Shown here: in pieces, positions 23,065-33,468 of the stretch
Layout of the letters: the number at the start of each line of letters is the position of its first letter
Numbering within the stretch: the first letter of the stretch is position 1
Assembly (NCBI GenBank): GCA_001939145.1
Contig: LSRX01001349.1
Coordinates: 65,141 to 129,140, forward strand
DNA from: Symbiodinium microadriaticum
Taxonomy: Eukaryota; Sar; Dinophyceae; Suessiales; Symbiodiniaceae
Length of the DNA stretch: 64,000 nt
Direction: 5' to 3'
Program-made: the position numbers and the translations under genes
Notes under the pieces: generated by a model
What the model was told of the DNA's origin: nothing
Database searches by the model: none
What the model saw: only the letters and a program-made list of their open reading frames with translations

Positions 23065-23340
23065 GTAGTATAGGGGCCTAAATAAGTACCAACACTATCT
23101 TCAGGGCTCCTTATTACAATTATAGCAGAGTATACCCCAAAACCCTATTCTGGTTATTTATAATTAAAGTATAGTGTACACCAAAACCCCATTCTACTTA
23201 TTTATAGTTTTCGTCTAGTATACCCCAAAACCCTATTCTAATTGTTTATGATTATAGTATAGTATACCCCAAAACCCCATTCTACTTATTCATACGTATA
23301 GTATAGCATACCGCCCCCAAAGCCCTATTAGGCCCCAATA
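23065..23340 (+). mobile_element. Family G element enlarged by an internal tandem repeat
   Basis: Starts GTATAGGGGCCTAAATAAG and ends near CCCTATTAGGCCCC. Between them a 44-bp unit is repeated. Confidence 0.7.
23133..23330 (+). repeat. 44-bp minisatellite, about 4.5 units
   Basis: Units begin at 23133, 23177, 23221, 23265 and 23309, each opening with TACCCCAAAACCCTATTC or a close variant. The unit is a piece of the family G interior. Confidence 0.85.
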
Positions 23341-23418
23341 TTCGAGGGCGTTTCAGTGCTTTTCAAGGCCCCATGGGTCGGTTGCACCACACCCAGGTGC
23401 AGAGTCCTCCTGTGATAA

Positions 23419-23505
23419 AGGGGTTTAGGGGTTTAGGGTTTAGGGTTTAGGGTTTAGAGGTTTAGGGTTTAGGGTTTAGGGTTTAGGGTTTAGGGTTTAG
23501 GTTGA
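23419..23505 (+). repeat. TTTAGGG array
   Basis: Nearly pure G-strand array of about 12 units. Confidence 0.85.
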
Positions 23506-23529
23506 GTAATATGGTGCAGAGTCCTCCTA

Positions 23530-23672
23530 TGGGTAGTTTTTCTGAATTAGGGCCCCTGTTAAGGTTTAGGGTCTAGGGTTTAGGGTTTAGGGCCCCTTTC
23601 AGGGTCCTTTTTAAAAGGGTGCCGTACTATGTTCGGGACCTACAAAGGGGCCCGAATTAAGAGAACTACCCC
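23530..23672 (+). mobile_element. Family C element interrupted by telomere units
   Basis: Arms GGGTAGTTTTTCTGAATTAG and GAATTAAGAGAACTACCCC. The left arm is split at about 23552-23588 by TTTAGGG-type units, and AGGGCCCCT occurs on both sides of them. Confidence 0.8.
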
Positions 23673-23809
23673 TTTAGGGTTTAGGGGTTACCAATCTACA
23701 AAGGCAAGGCAAGGGACAACACCTTCAAACCCTAGACCCCAGAACCAAAGCCCAAAATCATCAAATCCCACCCTAAACCCTAAACCCCGGGTTTAGAGGT
23801 TAGGTAGGG

Positions 23810-24440
23810 CCTAGGGCCTGCGGCACCCTCACTTCTACACCCGGATTTGCTAGGGCAGCTTTGCGTGAACCGCTGTGAACAACTGTGCGCTCGCTTCTGA
23901 CTTTTGAAGAACCCTCGTTCAATGAGTTCCGGACAATGGACGCTTGACTCTGTGCAACCCGCCCGGAACCAGACGTTGAATGTCTCTCTGTCTAACACCG
24001 ACCTTCGAAAGCGCACAGTTGCAGGCAAAGCTACGCGCAAGCGACGCCTGCAAGATGTGATCGACCAAGAACTCTCAAAAAATGCTTCGCGGTGCCGAAG
24101 CTGCCACAGCGGAGCGGTTGGAAATGCTGCGAGGGCGACACGCAGACGTCGGACACTCTCTGGGGCAGGTGATTCCCGCTGTGTTCGCTCGCAGGTTAGC
24201 GCAGATCCCCGTTTTTGAGGCCCAGCACCTATAAGAAACGGCAACAAATTGCACCGGACTGATCATAGTGAGGATTCCATGCTTGTGAAGTGTCCCAGCC
24301 AGTTTTCAAGCAGCCGCAGTTTCAGCACAGTTTTGTATATTAAGCGTCGGCAAGTCAGACCACGTTGTGCAGCCTCTGGGACTTGTTGAACGTGGCAACT
24401 TGCACATTCCATTCTGCTGAAATGTCGTCACGGCACAGAC
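23810..24440. other. Unique island, possible gene fragment
   Basis: About 600 bp of balanced-composition DNA with no telomere motif. Frames of 104 codons (plus, 23904-24218) and 155 codons (minus, 23780-24247) are open on opposite strands. The plus frame is basic and Ser/Arg-rich. No family is recognised and neither strand can be preferred. Confidence 0.3.
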
Positions 24441-24448
24441 GAAGTAAA

Positions 24449-24537
24449 TATACATACATACATACATACATACATACATACATACATACCTACATACCTA
24501 CATACACACGTACGTACCTTACCTACCTACCTACCTA

Positions 24538-24572
<35 letters not shown>

Positions 24573-24656
24573 ACCTACCTACCTACATACATACATACAT
24601 ACATACATACATACATACATACATACATACATGTATATAAATATACATATGTATAT

Positions 24657-24690
<34 letters not shown>

Positions 24691-24720
24691 ATATACATAT
24701 ATATATACATATTTTTTATA
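24449..24720. repeat. ACAT, CCTA, CCTG and AT microsatellite cluster
   Basis: ACAT run, CCTA and CCTG runs (24520-24580), a second ACAT run to 24632, then an AT-rich run to about 24720. Confidence 0.9.
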
Positions 24721-25457
24721 TAGATATTACACCCTGTAAGGCTTACACACTCGACCAGAAAGCCCAAGGACCGAGACAGAGAACATTCTATCCGCTGCGA
24801 GCTGCTCGGCGGTTGAGTTTCAGCGGCTCTGGGAAGGGGGTGCAGACGGCCCTTTGTTCAAACACAAACCCCTAAACCCCTAAATCCCTAAACTCCCAAA
24901 CCCTAAACCCGAAACCCTTAACCCTTTCTTTCTACGATTTCACGGTTCAGGTGCAGAGGGCCTCTCTCGTAGTGGGGAAGCCTGAGTTCTTTCATTGGGA
25001 TCCTTTGCCCCCATAAGCCATAAAGATCAAAGCCGAAACCCACAACATCCCTTAAATCCTATCTAGGGGTTTTTAGGGTTTTTGGCTCGCATATAGGATG
25101 CAGAGTGACTTCAGAGGCTTAGGGAGGGTTTGGGGGCTTGCCCTGGCCTCGGGTCGCAGGGTCTAGGCTTAGAGCTTGTAGGGTTTAGGCTTTATTAGGG
25201 CTTGAAGTTGGGGGGCTCGGGTCTGGGCCAGGCTTAGGGGTTCAGGGGTTTAAAGGTTTTGGGCGTTTAGGGGTTTAGGGTTTATCGTTTCGGGGTTTAG
25301 AGGCATGTTGTTTCTCTTGAGGGTTTAACCAACCCTAAACCGTAAAACGTTTTCGCAGAGCGCAGGAAAGCTGCTCTCCGTGACGTGCGACTGCTGTGAG
25401 AAGCTGTCCCACGAGTGGGACATCGTCGAGCCGACCCAGAGGGTGCCCTATATACCT

Positions 25458-25518
25458 ATACATATATATATATATATATATACATACACACACATGTATG
25501 TAAACACATATACATATA

Positions 25519-25554
<36 letters not shown>

Positions 25555-25566
25555 TGTATGTATGTC
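25458..25566. repeat. AT and TAAG microsatellites
   Basis: AT run 25458-25482 and a TAAG run about 25519-25555 followed by TATG units. Confidence 0.9.
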
Positions 25567-26029
25567 AGAACCCCTACATTACACCCAAAGCCAAAAGTTC
25601 CGGTTTAGGGTTTTAGGGTATAGGGCTGCCGTCGCAATGCCTCGACTTCTACGATGTGAGAAAAAAAAGCCCGAGCATGCGAAGCCTTCGCAGCATCTCT
25701 TCGCATGGCTGTATCCATATATACATATATATATATATATATGTATAAACAGATAAATAATATGTAGCATCCGTATAGGTGTTTGGTGGTATATGCCATG
25801 GGGGGTTTGGGAGTTTAGGTTTAGGACTTGGAGGTTAGGACTGTTTCAGTTTTCAGATCGAAGGTTAGAGTTGCAGAGCTATCGGAAAGGCGGAGACTAC
25901 AGCATCCCTTGTAGTATATTGAGAAATATGTTTCCTACCAAGTTAAGATCCTTATAACGTGAACGGACTTATGTGATTCTAGAAACCATACTACCCCCCN
26001 GGATCTAGAGGGGTTTCTACACTTGCACT

Positions 26030-26098
26030 ATATGCGGGTAGTTTTCTACATTCCCAAATGGACCCTAGTTTAGAGAATTATACATATGGAGCTCAGAA
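26030..26098 (+). mobile_element. Family C-like short palindrome
   Basis: GGGTAGTTTTCTACATTCCC and GACCCTAGTTTAGAGAATTA resemble family C arms with the middle deleted. Confidence 0.55.
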
Positions 26099-26248
26099 CA
26101 ATCAGAATAGGGTTTAGATATTTTCTACCATACATATCCACGGACTAGAAGGGAAATCCTAAACCCTAAAATCAAAACCATGCTTGTAACGGTTTAGGGT
26201 TTAGGGTTTAGGGTTTTGAGACCCTTGTAGTTGCTTCGGCTCCGGGGC

Positions 26249-26401
26249 CGAGGGTTTAGGGGTTTAGGGTTTAGGGTTGAGGGTTTAGGGTTTAGGGTTT
26301 GGGGGTTTAGGGTTGAGGGTTTAGGGTTGAGGGTTTAGGGGTTTAGGGGTTTAGGGTTTAGGGGTTTAGGGGTTTAGGGTTTGGGGGTTTAGGGTTTAGG
26401 G
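26249..26401 (+). repeat. TTTAGGG/TTGAGGG/TTTGGGGG array
   Basis: About 150 bp of G-strand units. The TTGAGGG variant recurs several times. Confidence 0.85.
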
Positions 26402-26514
26402 CAAATAATAATTGGAATAAAGGTTTGGGCGTAGATTAGGCTATGGTTATCAGAAGGAACACCCCAAATCCTGTTCTATTTATTGACCTCCCCACATTAG
26501 CTTAAGCTACCATT

Positions 26515-26690
26515 TAAACCCTATAAACCCCTAAAACCTAACCCCTAAACCCTATAAACCCCTAAACCCTAACCCCTAAACCCTAAACCCCTAAAACCTA
26601 AACCCGAAAACCTAGACCTAAAACCCTAACCCCTAAACCCTAAACCCCTAAAACCTAAACCCTAAAACCCTGAACCCTAAACGAAAGTAA
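26515..26690 (-). repeat. CCCTAAA/CCTATAAACC array
   Basis: C-strand array in which longer blocks (ACCCCTAAACCCTATAAACC, then ACCCCTAAAACCTAAACC) are repeated. Confidence 0.8.
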
Positions 26691-26767
26691 ATTCCTTAGC
26701 AAAAACCCAAGCGATGGAGCAGCTCCTGTAGCGAGATTGGTGCTTCCGTCGCCATGGAGCGAGTTCC

Positions 26768-26950
26768 TTAGGGTTTAGGGGTTTAGGGCTTTAGGGCTTT
26801 AGGGGTCTAGGGGTCTAGGGGCTTTAGGGGTTTAGGGGTCTAGGGGTTTAGGGCTTTAGGGGTTTAGGGGTTTAGAGGTCTAGTCGTTTAGGGCTTTGGA
26901 GGTTTAGGGATTTAGGGATTTAGGGGTTCGGAGTTTAGAGTGTAGGGTTT
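26768..26950 (+). repeat. TTTAGGGG/TCTAGGGG/CTTTAGGG array
   Basis: G-strand array of 8-bp units with alternating TTT and TCT starts. Confidence 0.8.
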
Positions 26951-27191
26951 CGGGGGGTTGGCGAGCTGCATTGGAGGGAAAGTTGTATACCGCAATAGTC
27001 CTGAAGCTTAAGGAGCGGATGCTGTACTGTACCGCACAGTCTTCGCAACGGCACGCGCGCTTCCCTGGAAAGCTTACGTTGACAAGCTGCGTTTCCCGCA
27101 GAGCCACTGGCACAACACGCTGAACGGATTTTCACATTGCAGGCGGCAGTTGCGAAAAGCTCTGCATGGGAGCTTGGAGAGTTCGGCAGGC

Positions 27192-27296
27192 CACCTATAG
27201 TGTCCATTGTAGTTCCTTTTTGGGGTTACCTTCTAGGATCCTTAATATAGTATATTGGTTACACCAAAAAAGGAACTACAATGGAGACTATATGTA
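27192..27296 (+). mobile_element. Family B2 palindromic element
   Basis: A subfamily of B whose arms read CCTATAGTGTCCATTGTAG and CTACAATGGAGACTATA. The left arm shares GTTCCTTTTTGGGGTTACC with family B. Confidence 0.8.
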
Positions 27297-27662
27297 GTTT
27301 AACCCCGCCAAGACCCGCAGGGGCACGGAATCTGCTGCATTCTTCCCCTGCGCGCCGACGTCAAGTCTCCGCAGAGTGCAGGGTCATCCGTTCCAACGGG
27401 TCCGGTTGAGGGTTCAGTGTTTAGGCTTTAGGGCTTGTTAAGCGCAAGATTGTCTTGGCTTGGCCTTGCACGAGACTTGTTTGGTAAGGTCTGCCTCTGT
27501 TCTCGCTTCTTTGTTGTTGGACTTTCAGTTTTGTTGTCGGTTAGGTTGATCGCCTTCCCCATGCTTTTTCCCTGCTCGCTGGTTTCCTGCCCATCACCGT
27601 GTTCAGGCGTGCATTCCATTATCATTGTCTGTTTGGCATCGTGTTTTCCAGTCTTTCTCCTG

Positions 27663-27692
27663 CATGTGTATGTGTGTGTGTGTGTGTGTGTG
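27663..27692. repeat. GT microsatellite
   Basis: GT dinucleotide run of about 12 units. Confidence 0.85.
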
Positions 27693-27937
27693 CATGTTTG
27701 TGAAAGTGTGCTTGCTTCTTTTTGTGTCGATTGTCGAGCAGTGCCTTCGCTTTGTGCTAAATGCTTTTCAAACACCAACACACCGAAAATCCATGACCCC
27801 CAAGGCCCTGAATGGCCTGAATAGCCTAAACAGCGGAACTTCGGGAGGTATCCAAATGTCCTTCATCAACTTCCTGGATACCTTAAAGACCATAAACTCT
27901 CAAAGCCCAAACTCCCTCAACTCCTCAACCCGAAAGC

Positions 27938-28045
27938 CCTACACCCTAAACCCTAAACCCCTAAACCCCTAAACCCCTTAACCCCTAAACCCTAAACCCC
28001 TAAACCCTAAACCCCTAAACCCTAAACCCCTAAACCCCTAAAGCC
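27938..28045 (-). repeat. CCCTAAA/CCCCTAAA array
   Basis: C-strand array of alternating 7- and 8-bp units. Confidence 0.85.
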
Positions 28046-28210
28046 CTTTAAGGGTTAAGGGCTTAGAATATTTTTTTTTTTTATCAGGTTTGGTCTTGTG
28101 TGAGGAGCGGTTTTTGAAACGGGTTTCTATGTTGGTTTTCATAAGACTCCTTGGCTTTTCGTCTGAATCCCTAAATCCTAATCCCTGAAAGCCCTAAACC
28201 TATTTGGTCA

Positions 28211-28339
28211 TACCCAAGAGGGTCCACATATACAGTATATGATATACTACTATTATGGAATTAGGCTCCCAAAACCATAATAGGTATGGTCTTTTGGGAC
28301 CTAATTCCATAATAGCAGTGTATATGGACCCTCTGGGTA
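28211..28339 (+). mobile_element. Family F palindromic element
   Basis: TACCCAAGAGGGTCCACATA to TATGGACCCTCTGGGTA, with inner arms CTATTATGGAATTAGG / CCTAATTCCATAATAG. Confidence 0.85.
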
Positions 28340-28721
28340 CTGTTTTCATTTGCAGCCCAAGAGCTTCGTGTAATTAAAAACTCCCAAGCCCCCTTGGTCA
28401 TTGCAGGAGTTGGGGATAGGGTTTGGGTTTAGGTGTTTGGGGTTCCCCCTATAGACCCTACACTTAAAGGGTTTAGGGCTTAGGGCTTGGGGTTTAGGGT
28501 TTAGGGCTTTGGGTTTAGGGTTTAGGCTAGGGCTTAGGGTTTAGGTTAGAGTTTAGGGCTTAGGGTGGGGGCTTACGGTTGTTGGTGAAAGGGCATTAGA
28601 GGCTTGGTCGTTAAAGTCTTCCAAAGCCCGCAAGCCCCAAGGCTCTAAAGCCCAAGCCAAAAGCACCAACAACCATAGATCGAGCTCTTGATCCCTCTGA
28701 GAACCCTTATGCGAAACATCT

Positions 28722-28830
28722 GGGGTAGTTCTGCAACTCAGGGTCTCTCTGGGGGGGTCCTTTCTATAAGGGTGGCATGCTATATTGGGGACCCAAACAG
28801 GGACCCTCATTACGAGAAGTACCTTTATGA
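28722..28830 (+). mobile_element. Family C palindromic element, diverged
   Basis: GGGGTAGTTCTGCAACTCAGG to GGGACCCTCATTACGAGAAG, same layout with GTCC centre. Confidence 0.7.
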
Positions 28831-28993
28831 AAAGCTAGCAAAAATTCATAACAGGGCCCAGCAAGCTTATAAGAGTTGTTACGATTGTACCTGAACCTTC
28901 CAATATACCTTAGGCTTAGGGTTTAGGTTTTAGGGTAGCTTTAGATCTCAGTGGAGAATTCCTAATATGCATTTTCCTTAACTAAAGGATAGT

Positions 28994-29093
28994 CCCAGAG
29001 AGCCAAATACCCCTTAATTAAAGAAGATACCTTAAATCATGATATATGATTTAAGGTATATTCCTTAATTAAGGGGTATTGGGCTCTCTGGGG
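28994..29093 (+). mobile_element. Family D palindromic element, near perfect
   Basis: CCCAGAGAGCC...ACCCCTTAATTAA on the left mirrors TTAATTAAGGGG...GGCTCTCTGGGG on the right. The centre CTTAAATCATGATATATGAT is itself palindromic, so the whole 100 bp could fold into one hairpin. Confidence 0.85.
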
Positions 29094-29274
29094 TGGAAGG
29101 TCTGAGTAGTTTAGGGGTGGTCACCCCCTCGCGAGGGCGAGAAGCCGGCCACCTTGTCCCTGCGGCAGTGCATTGCTTTGAGCCTCGGCGGCCTTTTTCC
29201 AAGGGTTGTTTAGGGATTAGGGTTGATAGGGTTTTGCGGTTTCGGTTGGTGCGGGTGCTTTGCGAGGTTTAGGA

Positions 29275-29400
29275 CTTAGGGTTTAGTTAAACCCTAAACC
29301 AAAAACCCTAAACCCTAAGCCTTAAACCCTAAATCCTAAAACCCTAAACCTTAAACCCTAAATCCTAAAACCCTAAACCTCAAACCCTAAATCCAAAACA
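29275..29400 (-). repeat. Head-to-head telomere-motif junction and CCCTAAA array
   Basis: A short TTTAGGG stretch joins directly to CCCTAAA units near 29287. The array has repeated blocks AAACCCTAAATCCTAAAACC. Confidence 0.75.
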
Positions 29401-29559
29401 AGCGAGTCCCCCAAGGCCGAACACCCCAAAAGCCCGAAATCTTAACTCCCGAAAGCCCAACTCCCACATCCTAGAGCCCCCAACCCCACCAAATCCTTGA
29501 TCCCTAAACCCTAAGTCCTAAACCCTCAAACCGTTGAGGTTCTTGGGGGGTTTAGGGAT

Positions 29560-29780
29560 TATTTGGGGTTGAGGGTTTAGGGTTTCGGCTTTAGGGTTTA
29601 GGGCATAGGGTTTAAAGGGTTGAGGTTCTTTGGGGGTTGAGGTTCTTGGGGGTTTAGGGTTTGGGGTATGGGGTTTAAGATTAAGGTTTAGGGTTTAGGG
29701 TATAGGGTTTAGGGTGTAGAGTCTAGGTTTGAGGTTTAAAGTCTAGGGTATAGGGTGTAGGGTTTAGGGTTTAGGGTCTG
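29560..29780 (+). repeat. TTTAGGG array with TATAGGG and GTTCTTGGGGG blocks
   Basis: G-strand array with many TATAGGG variants. A GTTGAGGTTCTTGGGGG-like phrase is repeated three times around 29535-29655. Confidence 0.8.
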
Positions 29781-30213
29781 CCGTAGAAGCCCAAAATTTG
29801 GAAACCCACTAGCCTCAACCCGTAAGAGCAACGTATAGGGAGTCCCAGCACCAGTCGTCCTAAGTCCGGTTTCCAACTTTCTGGGGCTTGCTATAGATGT
29901 TTTAGGGTTTAGGGGTTAGGGTTTAGGGCTTATAGGGGCCAGAAGACCATGCGGAATGCAGGGCAAAGTACTCTCACGGAGTCTCGAGAGAGTCCTTCGA
30001 GGCTTCGAGGGTCATGTGCTTTTTCTTCAGATTCCACCAGAATCCTCTTCTGATTGTGGAAGGTGTAGGGTTTAGGGTTTTAGGGTTTAGGGTCTAGGTC
30101 CTGAACCTCACCTGTAAGCTTTCCAACCCTTAAAGACAAAAGGCCTAACATCGCAAGCCTCAGCCTTATCGCCCTCATGAGAGATCTTCCATCCTACCTA
30201 AAATTTAAAAAGA

Positions 30214-30295
30214 GGAGCCTATTCCTAAGGTTGAGTTGCAATGTCTTATACTAACCTCCCAAAGCCCTATTCTAGTTACTAGGGCCCCTATAGAG
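30214..30295 (+). mobile_element. Family G element
   Basis: AAGCCCTATTCTAGTTACTA then GGGCCCCTATAGAGT, right arm of the family; the left arm is eroded. Confidence 0.6.
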
Positions 30296-30517
30296 TCCTA
30301 CCTTCATCGCACCTTTCGAGGTCCCAAGAAACAGCTCTCCGAAACACACAAGGCCTACAGCCCCAACGCCCTAAAACCTCAATCCCGAAACACAAAGCCT
30401 GAAGCCCTAGTTAACCGCGCAAGCCCTATCGCATTGAAGCCCTCTACCGTCCTAATTCCATATCACCCTGAAGCCCTCGACTCGAAATCCCTAAGCCGAA
30501 AGGCCTAGAGCCCGAAT

Positions 30518-30607
30518 TGTAGGAACCCGATCAAGGAAGCTTGGCCCTATATGATCCATATACAGGCCCTCAAGAAAGACCCAAGGTTTCTTAGTCAGGT
30601 TCCTACA
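30518..30607 (+). mobile_element. Family J palindromic element
   Basis: TGTAGGAACCCGATCAAGG and TTTCTTAGTCAGGTTCCTACA-like arms are inverted (right arm 30586-30607). Confidence 0.75.
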
Positions 30608-31984
30608 GAAAGCCCTAGTCTCCTCCACCCCGCTAGAGACCGGCTGCAAAGCTTCAAACTCCATCTAACCCCTAAACCCTAAGCCCTAAACCCCAAACTC
30701 CATCTAAGCCTTAAGCCTCAAACCACCTTCAGGTCGGACCAAGATCGCTTTTCGATCTTCGTCTCGTCTTCCGGCGTCCTTCCCTGAGCTGCCATTTTGA
30801 GGGGTTTCGGGTTTAGGGTTTAGGGGATTCGGGTTTAGGGTTTAGGGGTTCAGGGGTTCAGGTGTTTACGGTTTCGGGTTTAGGGCTTCGGGGTTGGAAG
30901 CATTCCGCTAGGGGTGCTCTTAAGGTTTCTTTCAGGGGTTCTCCTTGGGTTTAGGGGATTCGGGTTGGTATTAGGTTCGGGGGTTCCTTCAAGGGGTCCC
31001 TCCGCAGGGCTTCGTACCCTAAGCCTGCGACTTGATTGGGCTGGCCATCTGACCGATTCTCGAGGGGCGTGCAGGGGTAAGTTAGCGAGGGATGCTAGCT
31101 CTTCTGATGATGTCGGGGCACCCCCCTAAACCCTAAACCCTAAACCCTTTTCTAAAATAGGACCATCTTTCGCCAGTGTCGCGCCGCTCTGGTTGGAAGC
31201 AACGGGACCCGCCTACCATGCATTTCTCCTATGCAAAAGGGGAAATCCACACCAAGATGTTCGGCCTATGGAGCCCCACGCACCTGAGGACCATAATACC
31301 CTAAATCCTTGAAATCTAAACCCCTAGACCCCTAAACCCTATAAACTTTCGACTGTCCTTGAACCCTCGAAACCGTAAGGCCCCGAACTCTGACCTCTAA
31401 GCCCTTAAACCTAAGCCTTAAAGCCTTAAACATCCCGAAACCCTAAAACCCGAAGCCTAAACTCTAAACCCTAAACCTCAATCCGAAACCCGAAACCCCA
31501 AACCCTAAACCCAAAGAATCCGAAGGAGGACAACAACACTGCCACCTCCCTTCATCTCCGAATGAAGGCCACCAGTTGGGGGCTATTTCGGAGTTTAGGG
31601 CTTAGGGTTTTGCGGTTTAGGGTTTATGGTTTTAGGGTTTCAAGCCCTGAAGCCCTAAACCCTAAAAGCCCTAAATTAGGGCTTTTAGCGTTCAGGGTTT
31701 TAGAGCTTTTAGGGTTTTTTAGGGTTGTTCGGGCATTGAGGAATCTTGTAGGACTTCGACACCACCGTATCAAAGGGAATTTACCCCTTTATTCAGAGGC
31801 TGTCTGAGGTTTTGCACGATTTCTGTGCAGGCTCCTTACCTAAATTATAGAACGGTTCTTAAGCTTGTGGAGAAGCCACGAAAGTTCTGGTCACAAGCGA
31901 CCGGTCGGGACCTCAGCTCGGCTCGTGTGGCCCTGGGTTGTCACAAGTGACCCGCGGGAGTAGGGTTTAGGGTTTGGGGTTTCG

Positions 31985-32640
31985 GGTTTAGGCTGCCCCC
32001 AAGAGAAGGCCATTCAAGGGGGCACGGCGAGGGCGACGCTTCCTTGTTCTCTCCCACGAAGCCTTCAACGTCTTCAATGCCGGAGAAGGAAATGCCATAC
32101 GAGGCGTTTGCCGGTGACCGCAAGGCAGACGCTGATCCTCGGTGAAGCGACCTTGGCTTATGAGCACGGCCCAGAGCCGCAGCAACCAAGCTGAGACCCA
32201 GAAAGCCAAGGCGGCAAAAATCGAGCGTGGTTTAATATAAGGTATTTCTGGCTGGAGGACGGTTGGCGTCTCTGCTTTGGGTCTTAAGGTGTGCGTAGAG
32301 CAGGGTGGTTGCCAAAATCAGGTCCGAAGCTTTGGCGCCTTTTAGGTGATCCTCTTTCCTACCTCTGGCTCCAGAACCCTGCAATTCGAGATTTAAGGTT
32401 AAGGGCTCCAAGCAACCTGCTATTCTACGGGGATTATCGTCTATTTTCGGAGGTAAAACGAGCTATTCTGTTGTGGGTTTGGGGCTACGCGTCCAGGGGT
32501 AGAGACCCCAGCACAGGCTTGAAACCACAAGCCCGGAACCGAAAGTCTTGGCCGCCCCTGTTTCGAGCCCTTGAACCCGAATCCAACCTCTGTAACAACG
32601 ATCAACCTTTGATGCTTTAAGAGTGCAGGGTTTAGGGTTT
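31985..32640. other. Unique stretch, possible gene fragment
   Basis: About 650 bp nearly free of telomere motifs. On the minus strand, 32189 to about 31990 gives a compositionally normal frame (includes GISFSGIEDVEGFVGEN) that runs into telomere-motif translation at its C-terminal end. A plus-strand frame covers 32291-32620. Neither is recognised. Confidence 0.25.
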
Positions 32641-33048
32641 GCTGTTTTTGAAGGTTTTCGTATCATGTTTTGCCAGCTGTAGTAGAATGTGATCCAAATT
32701 CTGGAGGCCCCTGGAAGTAAGCAATCTAAACCCCCGATTCGGACCAAAAGACGTATGCATGCAAGCTAGTCCTGTCCTACTGCTATTCAAGTGAGCATGG
32801 ATCGACAGCATCTTCTGCGGAACTCCGTTTTCTAGCTTTCCGTTACCTAGGACATCTTACTTGGCCTTCCCCCAGGAAGCGTACATTGTTCATGTACAAA
32901 AAACAACGATCGCTAACCAAAGCAGTCTTAAACCCAGGCTTTCGTAGGGTTTAATTAGTGTTTAGGGTTCCGTTTACATTACTCTTCGGGATTGAGGCTA
33001 TTGGGTTTCCAACGTTTGGGCTTCTACTGTATTTCCGTGGGTTGAGAA

Positions 33049-33140
33049 TTACCTATACTATTTTGGGGGTTCACGGTTATTAAATGCAGTATAATCTACA
33101 CCCAAAACCCTATTCCAATTATTAAGGCCCCAACAGTACT
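33049..33140 (+). mobile_element. Family G element
   Basis: ACACCCAAAACCCTATTCC then AATTATTAAGGCCCCAACAG. The left arm is weak. Confidence 0.65.
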
Positions 33141-33356
33141 CGCGTCATGGTTACAGGTCGATATGCACCCGGGAATCCTCGAATTATTCGGGCCATGAAT
33201 CTCATTCAGACCCGAGAAAGACCTGAGGTTAAGGATTTAGGGTTTAGGGGCGCCCAAGAAGCTTGCATGCCTAGACCGTCCATCTGTCCATCTACCCTCT
33301 ACTAGAACCTAAATACCAAATACTTGGGACCATATGCCATCTACCCCTAGTTGACT

Positions 33357-33468
33357 GGATCCTTGTTGGATACAATTTTACATTTTTGTTATAATAAAAC
33401 CCTAAGAAGGATCCAAAAATGATCATTTTCAATATGGCCCCAACAGGGAACCAGGTTCCAGTTACCAA
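33357..33468 (+). mobile_element. Family H element
   Basis: TGGATCCTTGTTGGATAC and CCCCAACAGGGAACCA form inverted ends. The interior TTTTCAATATGGCC is shared with 62028-62123. Confidence 0.75.

Larger units (their letters stand above)
18261..23809. repeat. Telomere-motif mosaic with microsatellites
   Basis: Degenerate tracts, a TTTAGGG-derived region of GGGTTCCTT-like phrases (18360-18720), a CAT microsatellite region (20083-20237), and an AT/GATA region (22400-22512). Open frames around 20045-20570 are mostly polyhistidine or polymethionine from the CAT repeat. No supported gene. Confidence 0.8.

Noticed and set aside
24365-24767. Frames of Tyr/Thr/His/Ile runs
   Set aside because: Translations of ACAT and AT microsatellites.
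27428-27824. Overlapping 117- and 129-codon frames on opposite strands
   Set aside because: Both span a GT microsatellite, have no recognised domain, and neither strand shows supporting signals.
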